Shown here piece after piece: positions 1 to 6,500 of a stretch of 12,403 nt of DNA. The notes below the pieces were generated by a model. That model was not told where the DNA came from, made no database searches, and saw nothing but the letters and a program-made list of their open reading frames with translations. This stretch comes from an uncultured Collinsella sp. (GTDB lineage: Bacteria; Actinomycetota; Coriobacteriia; Coriobacteriales; Coriobacteriaceae), in the NCBI GenBank assembly GCA_902492825.1, contig CABUMZ010000047.1, forward strand, positions 1 to 12,403, in the 5' to 3' direction. The translations under genes were made by a program, and so were the position numbers. The first letter of the stretch is position 1, and every line of letters starts with the position of its first letter.

Positions 1-1
1 A

Positions 2-90
2 GCGTGGATAATCTCCCGCTTTTTGCGTGGCTTCGAGCCCAAAGTGGGAGATTATCCACGCACAGCCTCCAGGCGGGAGATTTTCCACGC
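2..90. repeat. Three-arm inverted repeat, 18-bp arms
   Basis: An 18-base arm, gcgtggataatctcccgc, lies at 2-19. Its reverse complement recurs at 44-61 (gtgggagattatccacgc) and at 73-90 (gcgggagattttccacgc), each with one mismatch. The first two arms could fold into a hairpin with a 24-base loop; the third arm could compete for the first. No open reading frame of coding character covers it. It resembles REP-type interspersed palindromes, but the family is not recognised. The array may continue left of the window. Confidence 0.75.
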
Positions 91-145
91 TCGTATGTCC
101 GGAAATCCTCGCTCGACCAGGATGACTGGGACCGGTCCGGCCTTT

Positions 146-362
146 GTCTCAATCTGTAACATTTAGAGAACATTTTCTCCCCTATCTGTTACAGATCGAG
201 ATGTTTCGCAGAGACCCCAGCTTACGTCTCATTCTGTAACAGCTAGAACGGTTTTCGGCCTCTTCGTGTTACAGATTGAGATGTTATCGGCCATCCCTTG
301 GCATTGTCTCAATCTGTAACTATAAGGAGGGTTTTCAGCCTCTTCGTGTTACAGATTGAGAC
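146..362. repeat. Palindromic repeat array, exact 80-bp period
   Basis: Three units lie at 146-202, 226-282 and 306-362, exactly 80 bp apart. Each has a left arm like gtctcaatctgtaac (146-160, 226-240, 306-320) and an inverted right arm like gttacagattgagac (188-202, 268-282, 348-362). Loops are 27 bases and inter-unit spacers 23 bases, so arms alternate in orientation at both spacings. Unit 3 is a perfect 15-bp pairing; units 1 and 2 carry one or two changes. The loops of units 2 and 3 also share most of their right half. The layout is like REP/BIME elements. From 1 to 453 I see only repeats and the tRNA terminator, no gene. Confidence 0.85.
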
Positions 363-405
363 AAACCGAAAACGGAATGGGCGCTGACCCAATGGCACAC
401 CACCT

Positions 406-444
406 AAAAAGAAACGGGCCCTGTCCCATAAGGAACAGAGCCCG
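406..444 (-). terminator. Intrinsic terminator after tRNA-Thr
   Basis: On the minus strand, cgggctctgttcc pairs with gggacagggcccg across a 4-base loop, using two G-U pairs (415-444). TTTCTTTTT follows (406-414). It starts ten bases beyond the encoded CCA of the tRNA, so it fits a terminator for that transcript. Confidence 0.85.
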
Positions 445-453
445 AAACTCTCA

Positions 454-528
454 TGGAGCCAGTGACAGGAATCGAACCTGCAACCCACTGATTACAAATC
501 AGTTGCGCTACCGTTGCGCCACACTGGC
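454..528 (-). tRNA. tRNA-Thr (anticodon UGU)
   Basis: A full cloverleaf is visible on the minus strand. The acceptor stem is GCCAGTG (522-528) with CACTGGC (458-464). The D stem is GCGC/GCGC. The anticodon stem ACTGA/TCAGT holds loop TTTGTAA, giving anticodon UGU for threonine ACA codons. The T arm GCAGG-TTCGATT-CCTGT has one G-T pair. The discriminator base is U and the 3' CCA is encoded (454-456). It has its own candidate promoter (559-587) and terminator (406-444), so it is probably transcribed alone. A detached copy of its anticodon region lies upstream at 684-713. Confidence 0.96.
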
Positions 529-558
529 ACACTTGGCGCTTTCGCGCGAAGCCAGTTA

Positions 559-587
559 AGAATAAAGGAATTGCGGACGGGGCGCAA
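559..587 (-). promoter_or_regulatory. Candidate tRNA-Thr promoter
   Basis: On the minus strand a -35-like TTGCGC (582-587) and a -10-like TATTCT (559-564) are separated by 17 bases, each four of six to consensus. Transcription would start about 24 bases before the tRNA 5' end. Supported only by motif and position. Confidence 0.4.
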
Positions 588-621
588 CAGACCCTTTGAC
601 CGACCACATCTCAAAACCCTT

Positions 622-677
622 CGTCAGAACGAATAGTTTTATCTGTTCGCCAGAACCAAAAACTATTCGTTTTGGCG
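622..677. repeat. Long hairpin with 19-bp arms
   Basis: cgtcagaacgaatagtttt (622-640) faces aaaactattcgttttggcg (659-677). Seventeen of 19 positions are complementary, and the two differences allow G-U pairs in one RNA strand. The 18-base loop holds a small gttc/gaac inverted repeat (645-656). It lies between the 3' end of the yacP operon and the tRNA. No solid U run follows on either strand, so it looks more like a REP-type palindrome or mRNA 3'-end stabiliser than a classical terminator. Confidence 0.7.
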
Positions 678-683
678 AGGCCG

Positions 684-713
684 ACCTGCAACCCACTGAT
701 TACAAACCAGTTG
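684..713 (-). repeat. Detached 30-bp tRNA-Thr anticodon-region copy
   Basis: This stretch matches 29 of 30 bases of 476-505 in tRNA-Thr, in direct orientation and 208 bp away. It covers the anticodon stem-loop, variable loop and 5' half of the T stem. The one change turns an anticodon-stem pair into a G-T wobble. Acceptor and D arms are absent, so it is not a functional tRNA. It could be an attachment-site scar from an integrated element or a remnant of a duplicated tRNA; no integrase is in the window. Confidence 0.7.
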
Positions 714-752
714 GTTGGTCAATCGAGAAAGTAGCCCCCATTGAAGGTCTAC

Positions 753-1430
753 CTACCTCCCGCGCAGGGCCTTGAGCTTGGCCAGGGCATCGGGGCTCAG
801 GCGACTGCCCAGGGTCATCTTGATCTGCGGAGCTTCCTCTGCCTCGTGAACGTCGTTATCGATCTGTTTGATCTCGTCCACCAGCATACGGCTCGAGATG
901 CGCGTAACGCCCTTGCCCATGACGACGGCTTGGATCGTGCCGTCGCTCGACACCACGGAGCACGCGCGGCCTTCCTCGCGCGCCTCGATGCAGAGCTTCT
1001 GCACCACGGTATCGGCCGAGACGCCCGTCGGCGAAAACTCGATGCGCACGCCACGGGCCGGCAGGTTGGGGCGCTCGTTGGAGATATTGCCCGCGCCGTC
1101 GAACACGATCACGGCCTCGTAGCGGCCCTGGGCAAAGGCGGCGACGTCGTTGATGAGGGCAGTGCGCGCCATATCGTGAACGTCGCTGGAATACGGATCG
1201 TCGGAATGGTCGTACACGAGCTTTTCGTAGCGCGGCGTGCAGTGGATCACGTTGTAGCCGTCGACCACCAGCAGCTCGGGCTTACTGGAGTGCACCGTCG
1301 AGACCGGATCGGCGATGGCCTGCGCAAACGCATTGCCGCCCACGCCATAGGTCGCGGCCGAAACAATCGGCTTGGCCGAGCCCTCGCCAAAGCGCTTGGC
1401 CTTGGACTTGGCGCGGTTCTTCTTGGACAT
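753..1430 (-). CDS. yacP: YacP/Rae1-like NYN-domain ribonuclease
   Basis: A 225-residue cytosolic protein with a NYN (PIN-like) nuclease domain from about residue 51. The opening strand motif is LLVVDGYNVI, with D57 and N60. Then come VIVFDGAG (D111), GVSADTVVQKL (D140) and CSVVSSDGTI (D163), which match the acidic metal site of the family. In Bacillus subtilis YacP (Rae1) is a ribosome-associated mRNA endonuclease; that role is inferred here. The first 50 residues are a basic, low-complexity extension beyond the usual ~170-residue family length. The start is ATG behind a purine-rich GGGGAGGAG (1437-1446) inside the end of rlmB, three bases after its stop. It is the last gene of the disA-yacP run, and rlmB-yacP adjacency is common in bacteria. 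Confidence 0.85.
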   Translation of the reverse strand: MSKKNRAKSKAKRFGEGSAKPIVSAATYGVGGNAFAQAIADPVSTVHSSKPELLVVDGYNVIHCTPRYEKLVYDHSDDPYSSDVHDMARTALINDVAAFAQGRYEAVIVFDGAGNISNERPNLPARGVRIEFSPTGVSADTVVQKLCIEAREEGRACSVVSSDGTIQAVVMGKGVTRISSRMLVDEIKQIDNDVHEAEEAPQIKMTLGSRLSPDALAKLKALRGR

Positions 1431-1433
1431 GCG

Positions 1434-2348
1434 CTACTCCTCCCCCATGAACTCGCCGGCATTGCGGCGCAGCCACTCAAAGCACAGTGCGGTGGTCGCC
1501 TGGGCCACGTTGAGGCTCTCGGTCATGCCGCGCTGGGGAAGCTTGGTCAAAAAGTCGCATTTCTCGAGCACCAGGCGCGAGATGCCGTCGCCCTCGGAGC
1601 CCATGACGAGCGCCACGCGGCCCTCGAAGGGAGCATCCCAGCAGCTGCCCTCGGCGTGCTCGGAGGCACCGCCCACCCAAAAGCCAGCGGCCTTGAGGTC
1701 GTCGAGTGCACGGGCGATATTGGGAACCTGCGCGATAGGCAGATGCATGACGGCGCCGGCGGAAGTCTTGTAGCTGCCAACGGTCACGCCGGCAGCGCGC
1801 TTGTTGGCAATGATGACACCGGCCGCGCCCACAACCTCGGCGGAGCGCACGATGGCGCCAAAGTTGCCGTCGTCGGTCACATGGTCGAGCACAACGACGA
1901 GCGCCGGACCGTCACCCGCACGGTCGAGGATATCGGCAACATCAGCATAGGGGAAGTTACCAACCTCGAGCGCAATGCCCTGGTGAGCGCCATGACTCGA
2001 CAGCGCATCGAGCTGCGCGCGCGGCACATACTTAATGCGGACGCCCGCGGCGTTGAGGTCGTCGACCAGGCGCGACAAGGCGGCATCGCGCTCCCCGCCC
2101 TCAGCGATGAGCGCGCACTTGACGGGAAAGCCGGTACGCAGCGCCTCGGCGGCGGCACGGCGACCTTCGATAAACTCGCCCTTGGGAACCTGGACAGCAT
2201 CGCGGTTGCGATCGCGCTGCGGACGTGCGGCCTGGGTACGATCGCGCTGGCCCTTGGGAGCGGCAGCGAGGTCGTTGCGGCGACCCGGACGCGAGCCAGA
2301 AGCAGCCTGCTTGCCTCCACGCGGTGCACGCTTGCGATTGTCGGCCAT
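1434..2348 (-). CDS. rlmB: 23S rRNA 2'-O-ribose methyltransferase RlmB (SpoU/TrmH family)
   Basis: Predicted to methylate a conserved 23S rRNA guanosine (G2251 in E. coli) using S-adenosylmethionine. The 304-residue protein has a Lys/Arg/Gln-rich, probably disordered tail (1-55). The substrate-binding domain follows (about 57-130), opening with EFIEGRRAAAEAL. The SPOUT catalytic domain shows all three signatures: NFGAIVRSAEVVGA (162-175, with R168), ALVMGSEGDGISRLV (246-260), and LPQRGMTESLNVAQATT from 270. Family members are often near 250 residues, so the basic tail accounts for the extra length. The ATG has a strong Shine-Dalgarno, TAAGGAGG (2356-2363). It lies 143 bp after cysS, the only real gap in this run. 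Other SpoU paralogues cannot be excluded, but the cysS-yacP context favours RlmB. Confidence 0.9.
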   Translation of the reverse strand: MADNRKRAPRGGKQAASGSRPGRRNDLAAAPKGQRDRTQAARPQRDRNRDAVQVPKGEFIEGRRAAAEALRTGFPVKCALIAEGGERDAALSRLVDDLNAAGVRIKYVPRAQLDALSSHGAHQGIALEVGNFPYADVADILDRAGDGPALVVVLDHVTDDGNFGAIVRSAEVVGAAGVIIANKRAAGVTVGSYKTSAGAVMHLPIAQVPNIARALDDLKAAGFWVGGASEHAEGSCWDAPFEGRVALVMGSEGDGISRLVLEKCDFLTKLPQRGMTESLNVAQATTALCFEWLRRNAGEFMGEE

Positions 2349-2491
2349 AAAACGGCCTCCTTAAATAGATAACGGACAAGAATCGACCGTCCGAGCCACG
2401 GCACCTTGCCTTTCAATCGTGGGGCATGACCACCAGGTCTATGCCCTCCTCTTTCAAGGCAATCTGCCGCACCTCGAACGGTCGACAAATA
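2349..2491 (-). other. Structured cysS-rlmB intergenic gap with possible tiny ORF
   Basis: The minus strand holds two consecutive hairpins. One is GGGCAT(A)GACC-TGGT-GGTCATGCCC (2422-2446), a 10-bp stem with a one-base bulge. The other is a weaker CCACG/CGTGG stem just after it. No U run follows, so it is not a standard terminator. A GTG-initiated frame at 2413-2472 reads MRQIALKEEGIDLVVMPHD, but no ribosome-binding site precedes it. It could be a leader peptide, a remnant of a former gene, or chance. Confidence 0.35.
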
Positions 2492-3958
2492 CTAGAGACT
2501 CTTAATACGAGTGCCAGCGGCAGTATCCTCGATCGTCAGGCCCAGATCCTTGAGCTGGTCGCGGATGGCGTCGGCCAGATCCCAGTTCTTGGCGGCGCGG
2601 GCCTCGGCGCGGGCCTCGAGAATCTTGGCAGCGGCCTCGTCCACGTCGTCACCCGTGTAGGCAACCAAACCGGCGGCAACGCCCAGCAGGCCCAGCGGCA
2701 ACTCGACCTTGGGCTCGGGGAGCTCAACGCCAAGCGTATCGAGCAGCTCGGCCAGCGTGTCGGCGGCGGCAAGCGCGGCGGCCTTGTCGGCAGCGTCGCC
2801 CGCCTGCTCCAGGTACTGGTTGCACTCGGTCACAAAGCCAAAGACAGCACCCATGGCACCAGCGGTGTTAAAGTCGTCGTCCATGCACTCCTTAAAGGCA
2901 GCACGAGTCTCAGCGGCCTTGGCGGCAAATGCCTCGGCGGCAGCCACATCGGCATCGGCCGTCGCATGGTTCGCGGCCCAGCGCAGGTTCTCGACCGTAC
3001 CGGCGATACGCGTGAGCGAGTTCTCGGCACCCTCCAGGCGCTCCCAAGAAAAGTCGAGCGGCGAGCGATAGCTCGTCTGCAGCATCAGCAGGCGCAGGGC
3101 GGCAGCGGAGTGCTGCTCGAGGACCTCGGCCAGCGTAAAGAAGTTGCCGAGCGACTTGGACATCTTCTCGCCGTCTACCAGCAGCATGCCCGTGTGCATC
3201 CAGGTGTTGGAGAAGCCCTGGTGCCAGGCGCAGGTGGCCTGAGCGCACTCGTTCTCGTGATGCGGGAAGGCAAGGTCGGAGCCGCCGCCGTGGATGTCGA
3301 TCGGAGTACCCAGGTAGCGATGCACCATGGCGGCGCACTCGGTGTGCCAACCAGGACGGCCCTCGCCCCAGGGGCTCGGCCAGCTGGGCTCGCCGGGCTT
3401 GGCGGCCTTCCACAGGGCAAAGTCGAGCGGATCGTTCTTGTCCTCGTTCTCCTCGATGCGCGCGCCAACCATAAGGTCGTCGATGTTGCGGCCCGAGACC
3501 TGACCATAGTTGGGATCGCTGCGCACGGCAAAGTACACATCGCCGTTATCGGCGGCGTAAGCGTGGCCCTGCTCGATAAGCGTCTTGATCATGGCGATCA
3601 TGGGGCCGATCTCCTTGGTGGCGCGGGGGCGCACATCGGGATCGAGCACGTTGGCGGCGCGCATAACGCCGATGAACTTGTCGGAGAACTCCGTCGCGAC
3701 CTCGGCGGCCGTACGGCCCTGCTCGTTGGCGCGCTTGATGATCTTGTCATCGACATCGGTGAGGTTCTGGGCAAACGTGACCTCGTAGCCGCTCGCGATG
3801 AGCCAGCGACGAATCACGTCAAAGCTGATGAACGTGCGGGCATTGCCGATGTGAATGTTGTCATAGACCGTGGGGCCGCACACGTACATGCGGACCTTGC
3901 CGGACTCGATGGGCTGGAACTCTTCCTTTTTATGGGTAGCGCTGTTGTAGATACGCAT
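2492..3958 (-). CDS. cysS: Cysteinyl-tRNA synthetase
   Basis: Class I aminoacyl-tRNA synthetase that activates cysteine with ATP and charges tRNA-Cys in the cytosol. The 488-residue protein has the HIGH-like motif HIGN (36-39) in a Rossmann catalytic domain, and KMSKS at 265-269. The zinc site that selects cysteine appears complete: C27 (MYVCGPTVYDN), C208 (GWHTECAAM), H233 and E237 (FPHHENECAQ). The C-terminal third is an Ala-rich helical anticodon-binding region, and the length is normal. The ATG has AAGGAG (3965-3970) inside the end of ispF, whose stop lies three bases upstream. This close junction suggests translation coupled to ispF. Confidence 0.98.
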   Translation of the reverse strand: MRIYNSATHKKEEFQPIESGKVRMYVCGPTVYDNIHIGNARTFISFDVIRRWLIASGYEVTFAQNLTDVDDKIIKRANEQGRTAAEVATEFSDKFIGVMRAANVLDPDVRPRATKEIGPMIAMIKTLIEQGHAYAADNGDVYFAVRSDPNYGQVSGRNIDDLMVGARIEENEDKNDPLDFALWKAAKPGEPSWPSPWGEGRPGWHTECAAMVHRYLGTPIDIHGGGSDLAFPHHENECAQATCAWHQGFSNTWMHTGMLLVDGEKMSKSLGNFFTLAEVLEQHSAAALRLLMLQTSYRSPLDFSWERLEGAENSLTRIAGTVENLRWAANHATADADVAAAEAFAAKAAETRAAFKECMDDDFNTAGAMGAVFGFVTECNQYLEQAGDAADKAAALAAADTLAELLDTLGVELPEPKVELPLGLLGVAAGLVAYTGDDVDEAAAKILEARAEARAAKNWDLADAIRDQLKDLGLTIEDTAAGTRIKSL

Positions 3959-3961
3959 TCG

Positions 3962-4456
3962 TTACTCCTTAACGGTTTTCTGTAGCAGGCAGACGGCCCA
4001 GGCGCCGATTCCCTCGCCCTGGCCTTCCCAACCGAGCCTTTCGGTCGTAGTGGCGGCGACGCCCACGTTTTCGACATCGACGCCCAGGGCATGGGCGAGG
4101 TTGGCGCGCATGGCATCGCGGTGCGGGGTGATCTTGGGTTGCTGACAGGCAATGGTGCAATCGGCATCGACAAACTCAAAGCCCAGCTCGCGCGCATAGT
4201 CCATCACGCGGGCAAGCAGCACCATCGAATCGGCACCCTCGTAGGCGGGATCGGTGTCGGGGAATAGCTTGCCGATGTCTCCCCCGCGGCAGGCGCCCAG
4301 AATGGCGTCGGCCAAGGCGTGCGCGAGCACATCGGCATCCGAGTGGCCCAGCAGGCCGCGCTCGTAGGGAATGTCGACACCGCCGATGATACATCGACGC
4401 CCCTCCACCAGACGGTGGACGTCGTAGCCATGGCCAATGCGCAGGTTACTGAACAT
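3962..4456 (-). CDS. ispF: 2-C-methyl-D-erythritol 2,4-cyclodiphosphate synthase
   Basis: Fifth enzyme of the MEP isoprenoid pathway. It cyclises 4-diphosphocytidyl-methylerythritol 2-phosphate to the cyclodiphosphate with release of CMP, as a metal-dependent trimer. The metal ligands D12 and H14 lie in GHGYDVHRL, with H46 in ADVLAHA. Other family blocks are GLLGHSDAD (34-42), KLFPDTDP (63-70) and ATTTERLGWEGQGEGIGAW (135-153). I chose ATG at 4456, giving 164 residues, the usual size. An in-frame upstream start at 4489 would only add residues not seen in the family and deepen the overlap. It overlaps the end of ispD by 11 bases, and ispD makes the precursor of its substrate, so the pair is probably translationally coupled. 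Confidence 0.97.
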   Translation of the reverse strand: MFSNLRIGHGYDVHRLVEGRRCIIGGVDIPYERGLLGHSDADVLAHALADAILGACRGGDIGKLFPDTDPAYEGADSMVLLARVMDYARELGFEFVDADCTIACQQPKITPHRDAMRANLAHALGVDVENVGVAATTTERLGWEGQGEGIGAWAVCLLQKTVKE

Positions 4457-5174
4457 GGGGAAGGTCCTCTCCCTCGGCCATGCGGCCAAGCAGAATCGCG
4501 GTTACGGGACGCAAGTCCTCGGGCACCGTCACCTTAAGGTTATCGCGCGGGCTCTGGACGCAGCGGACGCGCCCGCCCATACGCTCGACCAGCGATGAAT
4601 CGTCGGTACCGATAAAACCCTCGGCGATAGCAGCGGCGTGAGCGCGCTTCATGGCGTCGACGCTAAAAATCTGCGGCGTCTGCGCGGCCCAATAGAGCTC
4701 GCGCGGCGGCGTCTCGACGATATTATCGCCGTCGACGATCTTGAGCGTGTCGATCGCGGGCTGACCGCACACGACACCGTCGAGCGAGCGGTCACCCATG
4801 AGCACGTCGATAGCGTGGTCGATGGCCTCGGTCGTAATGAGCGGACGAGCACCATCGTGGATGGCGACATATTCGAAACCCGCCGGAACCGCATGCACGC
4901 CGGCACGGGTGGAATCCTGGCGGGTCGCGCCGGCATCGGCAAAGCTGATGGGCGTGTCATAGTCAAACGGGTCGATGGCCAGGCGGCGCATCTCGGCACG
5001 GCGCTCGGCAGGGCACACCACCACGATGTGGCCGACCTTGTCGCTACGATCGAACGCGCGGATGGACCAGCTCATGAGCGGACGGCCCGCCACGTTAACG
5101 AGCTGCTTGCCGCCGGGATTTCCAAAGCGCTGGCCGCTGCCACCGGCAACGACCACGGCGCATACGGGCGCCAT
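4446..5174 (-). CDS. ispD: 2-C-methyl-D-erythritol 4-phosphate cytidylyltransferase
   Basis: Third enzyme of the MEP pathway. It joins CTP and methylerythritol 4-phosphate to give CDP-methylerythritol and pyrophosphate. The 242-residue protein is a single nucleotidyltransferase domain. The CTP-binding loop AGGSGQRFGNPGGKQ (10-24) includes R16 and K23, which correspond to the catalytic Arg and Lys of E. coli. Further matches are HDGARP (106-111), QTPQIF (165-170), TDDSSLVE (190-197) and NLKVTVPEDL (212-221, K214). The loop reads NPGGKQ where PKQ is usual, a mild variant. ATG shares one base with the disA stop (TAATG), and the 3' end overlaps ispF. Confidence 0.96.
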   Translation of the reverse strand: MAPVCAVVVAGGSGQRFGNPGGKQLVNVAGRPLMSWSIRAFDRSDKVGHIVVVCPAERRAEMRRLAIDPFDYDTPISFADAGATRQDSTRAGVHAVPAGFEYVAIHDGARPLITTEAIDHAIDVLMGDRSLDGVVCGQPAIDTLKIVDGDNIVETPPRELYWAAQTPQIFSVDAMKRAHAAAIAEGFIGTDDSSLVERMGGRVRCVQSPRDNLKVTVPEDLRPVTAILLGRMAEGEDLPHVQ

Positions 5175-6241
5175 TATGCGTTCCCCTGTTTGGTGCCCTT
5201 CATGCGGTACAACGAGTCCGCAAGAATGGCAGGGTTGTTGACGCCAAAGTCGCCTAGGCGCTCCGGATCCTCGCTGATGTCGTCCATGAGCTCCTGCAGC
5301 GAGCCGTACTCGTCGACGATCTTCTCGGCCACGCCGTCGCGCACGACGGACACACGCGAAAGCGTGCGCAGGCCCAGCGGCGTCATGACGGAGTCCTCGT
5401 CCAGGTCGTCATAGCCCAGAACTGCCGCCACATGCTGCGGGTCGGACAGGTCCTTAGGCGTCATGCGAGCGAGCTCGGCGCGAATCTTCTCGGCGTTTGC
5501 CTCGGAGGAATCGCTCGCGTAGTCGCGGATCATCAGGTCGTATTCGGTATCCATGCTGGAACCGGCGAGCTGCTCGAGCTGCATCTGCACGAGCTTGCCC
5601 TGGTTGCCCAGCTTGACGATGCAATCCTTAAGCTCGGTCTTTGCCTGCTGCATGATCTCGAAGCTCGAGAAGATGCCAGTGATGTCGGCGAGCGTGACGT
5701 AGTCGTCCAGCTCGAGTGCCGTCAGGCGCAGCAGGGAGCGATCGAGCGACTGACGGGTGGTCTGGAGCGTGGCGACGAGCTGGTTGACCGAGCTCATGAT
5801 GGTGGTGACGGGCTGGATCTCGTAGCTCTTGCCGTGAACGTACACGTTAACGACGGCACGACGAGCCGAGACCGAGATCACGATGGCATCGGTGAGCACC
5901 GACATGCGAGCGGCGGTGCGGTGACGCATGCCCGTCTCGCTCGTGGCAAGCGAGGGGTCGGGATTGAGGTGGAAGTTGGCGCGCAGGATCTGGGTGAGGT
6001 CGCCGTCGATGACGATGGCACCGTCCATCTTGGAGAGCTCGAACAGACGGTTCGAGGTGAACGAAATGTTGAGCGGGAAGCCGTCATTACCGGCAGCGAG
6101 CACGTTTTCGGTGTCGCCGACGCAGATAAGGGCGCCCAGGTGACCGGCGATGATCATGTCGAGGGCGGTGCGGATCGGCTGACCAGGTGCCGTCAGGCGG
6201 ATGGCCTGTTCCATACGCTTTTGCAGCTCGTTCTTATCCAA
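5174..6241 (-). CDS. disA: DNA integrity scanning diadenylate cyclase DisA
   Basis: Makes cyclic di-AMP from two ATP and, in Bacillus, scans DNA for damage as an octamer. The DAC domain spans about residues 10-145 and carries both catalytic signatures: DGA (73-75, in KMDGAIVIDGD) and RHR (106-108, in GMRHRTAA). A helical linker follows. The C-terminal helix-hairpin-helix DNA-binding part includes TLSRVSVVRDGVAEKIV and FGVNNPAILADSLYRM. The length of 355 matches the family. The start is TTG at 6241, behind GGGAG (6249-6253); no ATG or GTG lies in frame just upstream. As first gene of the minus-strand run, its promoter should lie in 6254-6380, but I see no convincing -35/-10 pair. radA, a frequent neighbour, is not adjacent. 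Confidence 0.97.
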   Translation of the reverse strand: MDKNELQKRMEQAIRLTAPGQPIRTALDMIIAGHLGALICVGDTENVLAAGNDGFPLNISFTSNRLFELSKMDGAIVIDGDLTQILRANFHLNPDPSLATSETGMRHRTAARMSVLTDAIVISVSARRAVVNVYVHGKSYEIQPVTTIMSSVNQLVATLQTTRQSLDRSLLRLTALELDDYVTLADITGIFSSFEIMQQAKTELKDCIVKLGNQGKLVQMQLEQLAGSSMDTEYDLMIRDYASDSSEANAEKIRAELARMTPKDLSDPQHVAAVLGYDDLDEDSVMTPLGLRTLSRVSVVRDGVAEKIVDEYGSLQELMDDISEDPERLGDFGVNNPAILADSLYRMKGTKQGNA

Positions 6242-6376
6242 GGCATCGCTCCCATCGTATACGCTCCATAAACGCTAAATAGTTTCTCACGGTTTGTCCC
6301 CGCGGCGCTTGCGAAATCCGATGCTTACAGAATGAGCGAACACAGCTGAGAGCCCAACCCAAATGGGCTGCTTATG

Positions 6377-6385
6377 TGGTAGCAT
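6377..6385 (+). promoter_or_regulatory. Candidate extended -10 promoter for mntP
   Basis: TGG-TAGCAT fits an extended -10 element (four of six to TATAAT, preceded by TGn). It would start RNA near 6392, a few bases before the riboswitch. No good -35 hexamer is visible, so support is modest. Confidence 0.35.
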
Positions 6386-6397
6386 CGGTATTCACAT

Positions 6398-6500
6398 GAA
6401 TGAGGGAGTAGTCGCGTGACCGGATTCGCCTCCGGTGGCGCGGTAAGTCAACACACTGGCCGATGCGGCCTGGCTTGCCTTAATGAACGAGACTCGTGGC
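6398..6500 (+). promoter_or_regulatory. yybP-ykoY manganese riboswitch
   Basis: The leader of mntP carries the recognisable yybP-ykoY core: GGGAGTAG (6404-6411), then a GC-rich hairpin, GTCAACA (6447-6453), CTGGCC, GGCCTGGCTTGCC, and TTAATGAACGAGAC (6480-6493). In this class the two conserved loops dock around Mn2+. ATGAG (6400-6404) can pair with CTCGT (6493-6497) to close the aptamer. That strand is also part of the terminator 5' arm, so the two folds exclude each other. Mn2+ binding should therefore free transcription of the exporter gene. Confidence 0.93.

Noticed and set aside
146..362. CRISPR array
   Set aside because: Arms are only 15 bases and alternate in orientation, with 27- and 23-base gaps; no cas gene is near.
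684..713. A second tRNA gene
   Set aside because: Only the anticodon arm and adjoining bases are present; acceptor and D arms are missing.
741..2372. 543-residue plus-strand open frame
   Set aside because: It lies opposite rlmB and yacP, and its Ala/His/Arg-rich sequence has no domain. It is a mirror of GC-rich codons of real genes.
2426..3985. 519-residue plus-strand open frame
   Set aside because: Antisense shadow of cysS, whose family motifs are complete on the other strand.
4457..4489. Longer ispF N-terminus
   Set aside because: The added 11 residues do not resemble the family, and ATG at 4456 gives the standard length.
5432..6271. 279-residue plus-strand open frame
   Set aside because: Antisense shadow of disA.
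6351..6369. agccca/tgggct hairpin as a terminator upstream of mntP
   Set aside because: The stem is six base pairs with no following U run on either strand.
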